DNA of 7,038 nt from an uncultured Oxalobacteraceae bacterium. Lineage in GTDB: Bacteria; Pseudomonadota; Gammaproteobacteria; Burkholderiales; Burkholderiaceae. The number at the start of each line of letters is the position of its first letter. The stretch's first letter is position 1. The stretch lies in contig CAMLDH010000204.1 of the NCBI GenBank assembly GCA_946478765.1, positions 1 to 7,038 of the forward strand, in the 5' to 3' direction. Made by a program: the position numbers and the translations under genes. Positions 6,953 through 7,038 of the stretch are shown piece by piece. The notes beneath the pieces are model-generated. The model saw only the letters and a list, made by a program, of their open reading frames with translations, was not told the DNA's origin and searched no databases.

Positions 6953-7025
6953 TTTGGCCTATTCGAAGGCGGGATGGAACCCGAGCTCTATTAACAAACC
7001 TTTCCCCCGTCAACGAATAGCCAAA
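6953..7025. repeat. Long interrupted inverted repeat, possible structured RNA leader
   Basis: The left arm is TTTGG (6953-6957), CTATTCG (6959-6965) and GGCGGG (6968-6973). It pairs with CCCGTC (7006-7011), CGAATAG (7014-7020) and CCAAA (7021-7025). This gives 18 pairs, one of them G-T, with a symmetrical AA/AA internal loop, one bulged C at 6958 and a 32-base apical loop. It could be an RNA structure in a leader or a DNA-level element; I recognise no known riboswitch or small-RNA family in it. Confidence 0.4.
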
Positions 7026-7038
7026 CAAATGTCGATAT

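Larger units (their letters stand above)
6703..7038. other. Non-coding tail after the trehalose cassette
   Basis: I see no convincing gene on either strand in these 336 bases. The stretch holds a cluster of short perfect inverted repeats (6808-6824, 6869-6885, 6893-6909), a possible minus-strand terminator (6747-6764) and a long interrupted inverted repeat near the end (6953-7025). It probably contains the end of the cassette transcript and either an RNA element or the leader of a gene beyond the window. Confidence 0.6.

Noticed and set aside
6703..7038. A CRISPR array or REP-type repeat family in the terminal non-coding region
   Set aside because: The inverted repeats there differ from one another in sequence, with no regular repeat-spacer spacing.

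Overview
The window looks like a betaproteobacterial chromosome, most likely Burkholderiales and possibly Oxalobacteraceae. The evidence is moderately high G+C, the style of the tyrosine recombinase remnant, and the synteny of a long OtsA-type synthase, OtsB and a GH15 glycosidase. The family-level placement is an inference from general resemblance, not from a search.

Left part (1-800): this is a scar of mobile DNA. Positions ~32-78 hold the 3' half of a tRNA (3' anticodon arm, T arm, 3' acceptor strand, CCA) without its 5' half, as left by a tRNA-targeting integrative element. A strong hairpin terminator follows at 97-129. On the minus strand, 129-777 holds a decayed tyrosine recombinase: its N-terminal part is missing and its frame is broken twice, but its catalytic residues are still readable across the three frames. 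The sequence left of the tRNA piece is not tRNA and the recombinase remnant lies to its right, so the site looks like a junction between two insertions, or a rearranged island edge.

Middle (820-1674): an intact non-haem iron, 2-oxoglutarate-dependent dioxygenase of the prolyl 4-hydroxylase type, with its own ribosome binding site, directly beside the recombinase remnant.

Right part (1802-6702): a three-gene, same-strand trehalose cassette. First comes a membrane-anchored trehalose-6-phosphate synthase: two transmembrane segments bracket a periplasmic sensor-like region, then a HAMP-like linker leads into a complete GT20 catalytic domain. Next, 20 bases on, is trehalose-6-phosphate phosphatase (otsB). 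After 69 bases comes a cytosolic GH15 glycosidase, either trehalase-like or glucoamylase-like. Together they would make trehalose 6-phosphate from UDP-glucose and glucose 6-phosphate, dephosphorylate it to trehalose, and possibly hydrolyse trehalose or a related glucan back to glucose. The most unusual object in the window is the synthase, in which a signalling-receptor front end is fused to a biosynthetic enzyme.

End (6703-7038): no gene is visible, but the stretch is rich in perfect short inverted repeats (three of 7+3+7) and ends in a long interrupted inverted repeat (6953-7025). It may hold terminators, a structured RNA, or the leader of the next gene. No CRISPR array, insertion sequence or complete RNA gene was seen.
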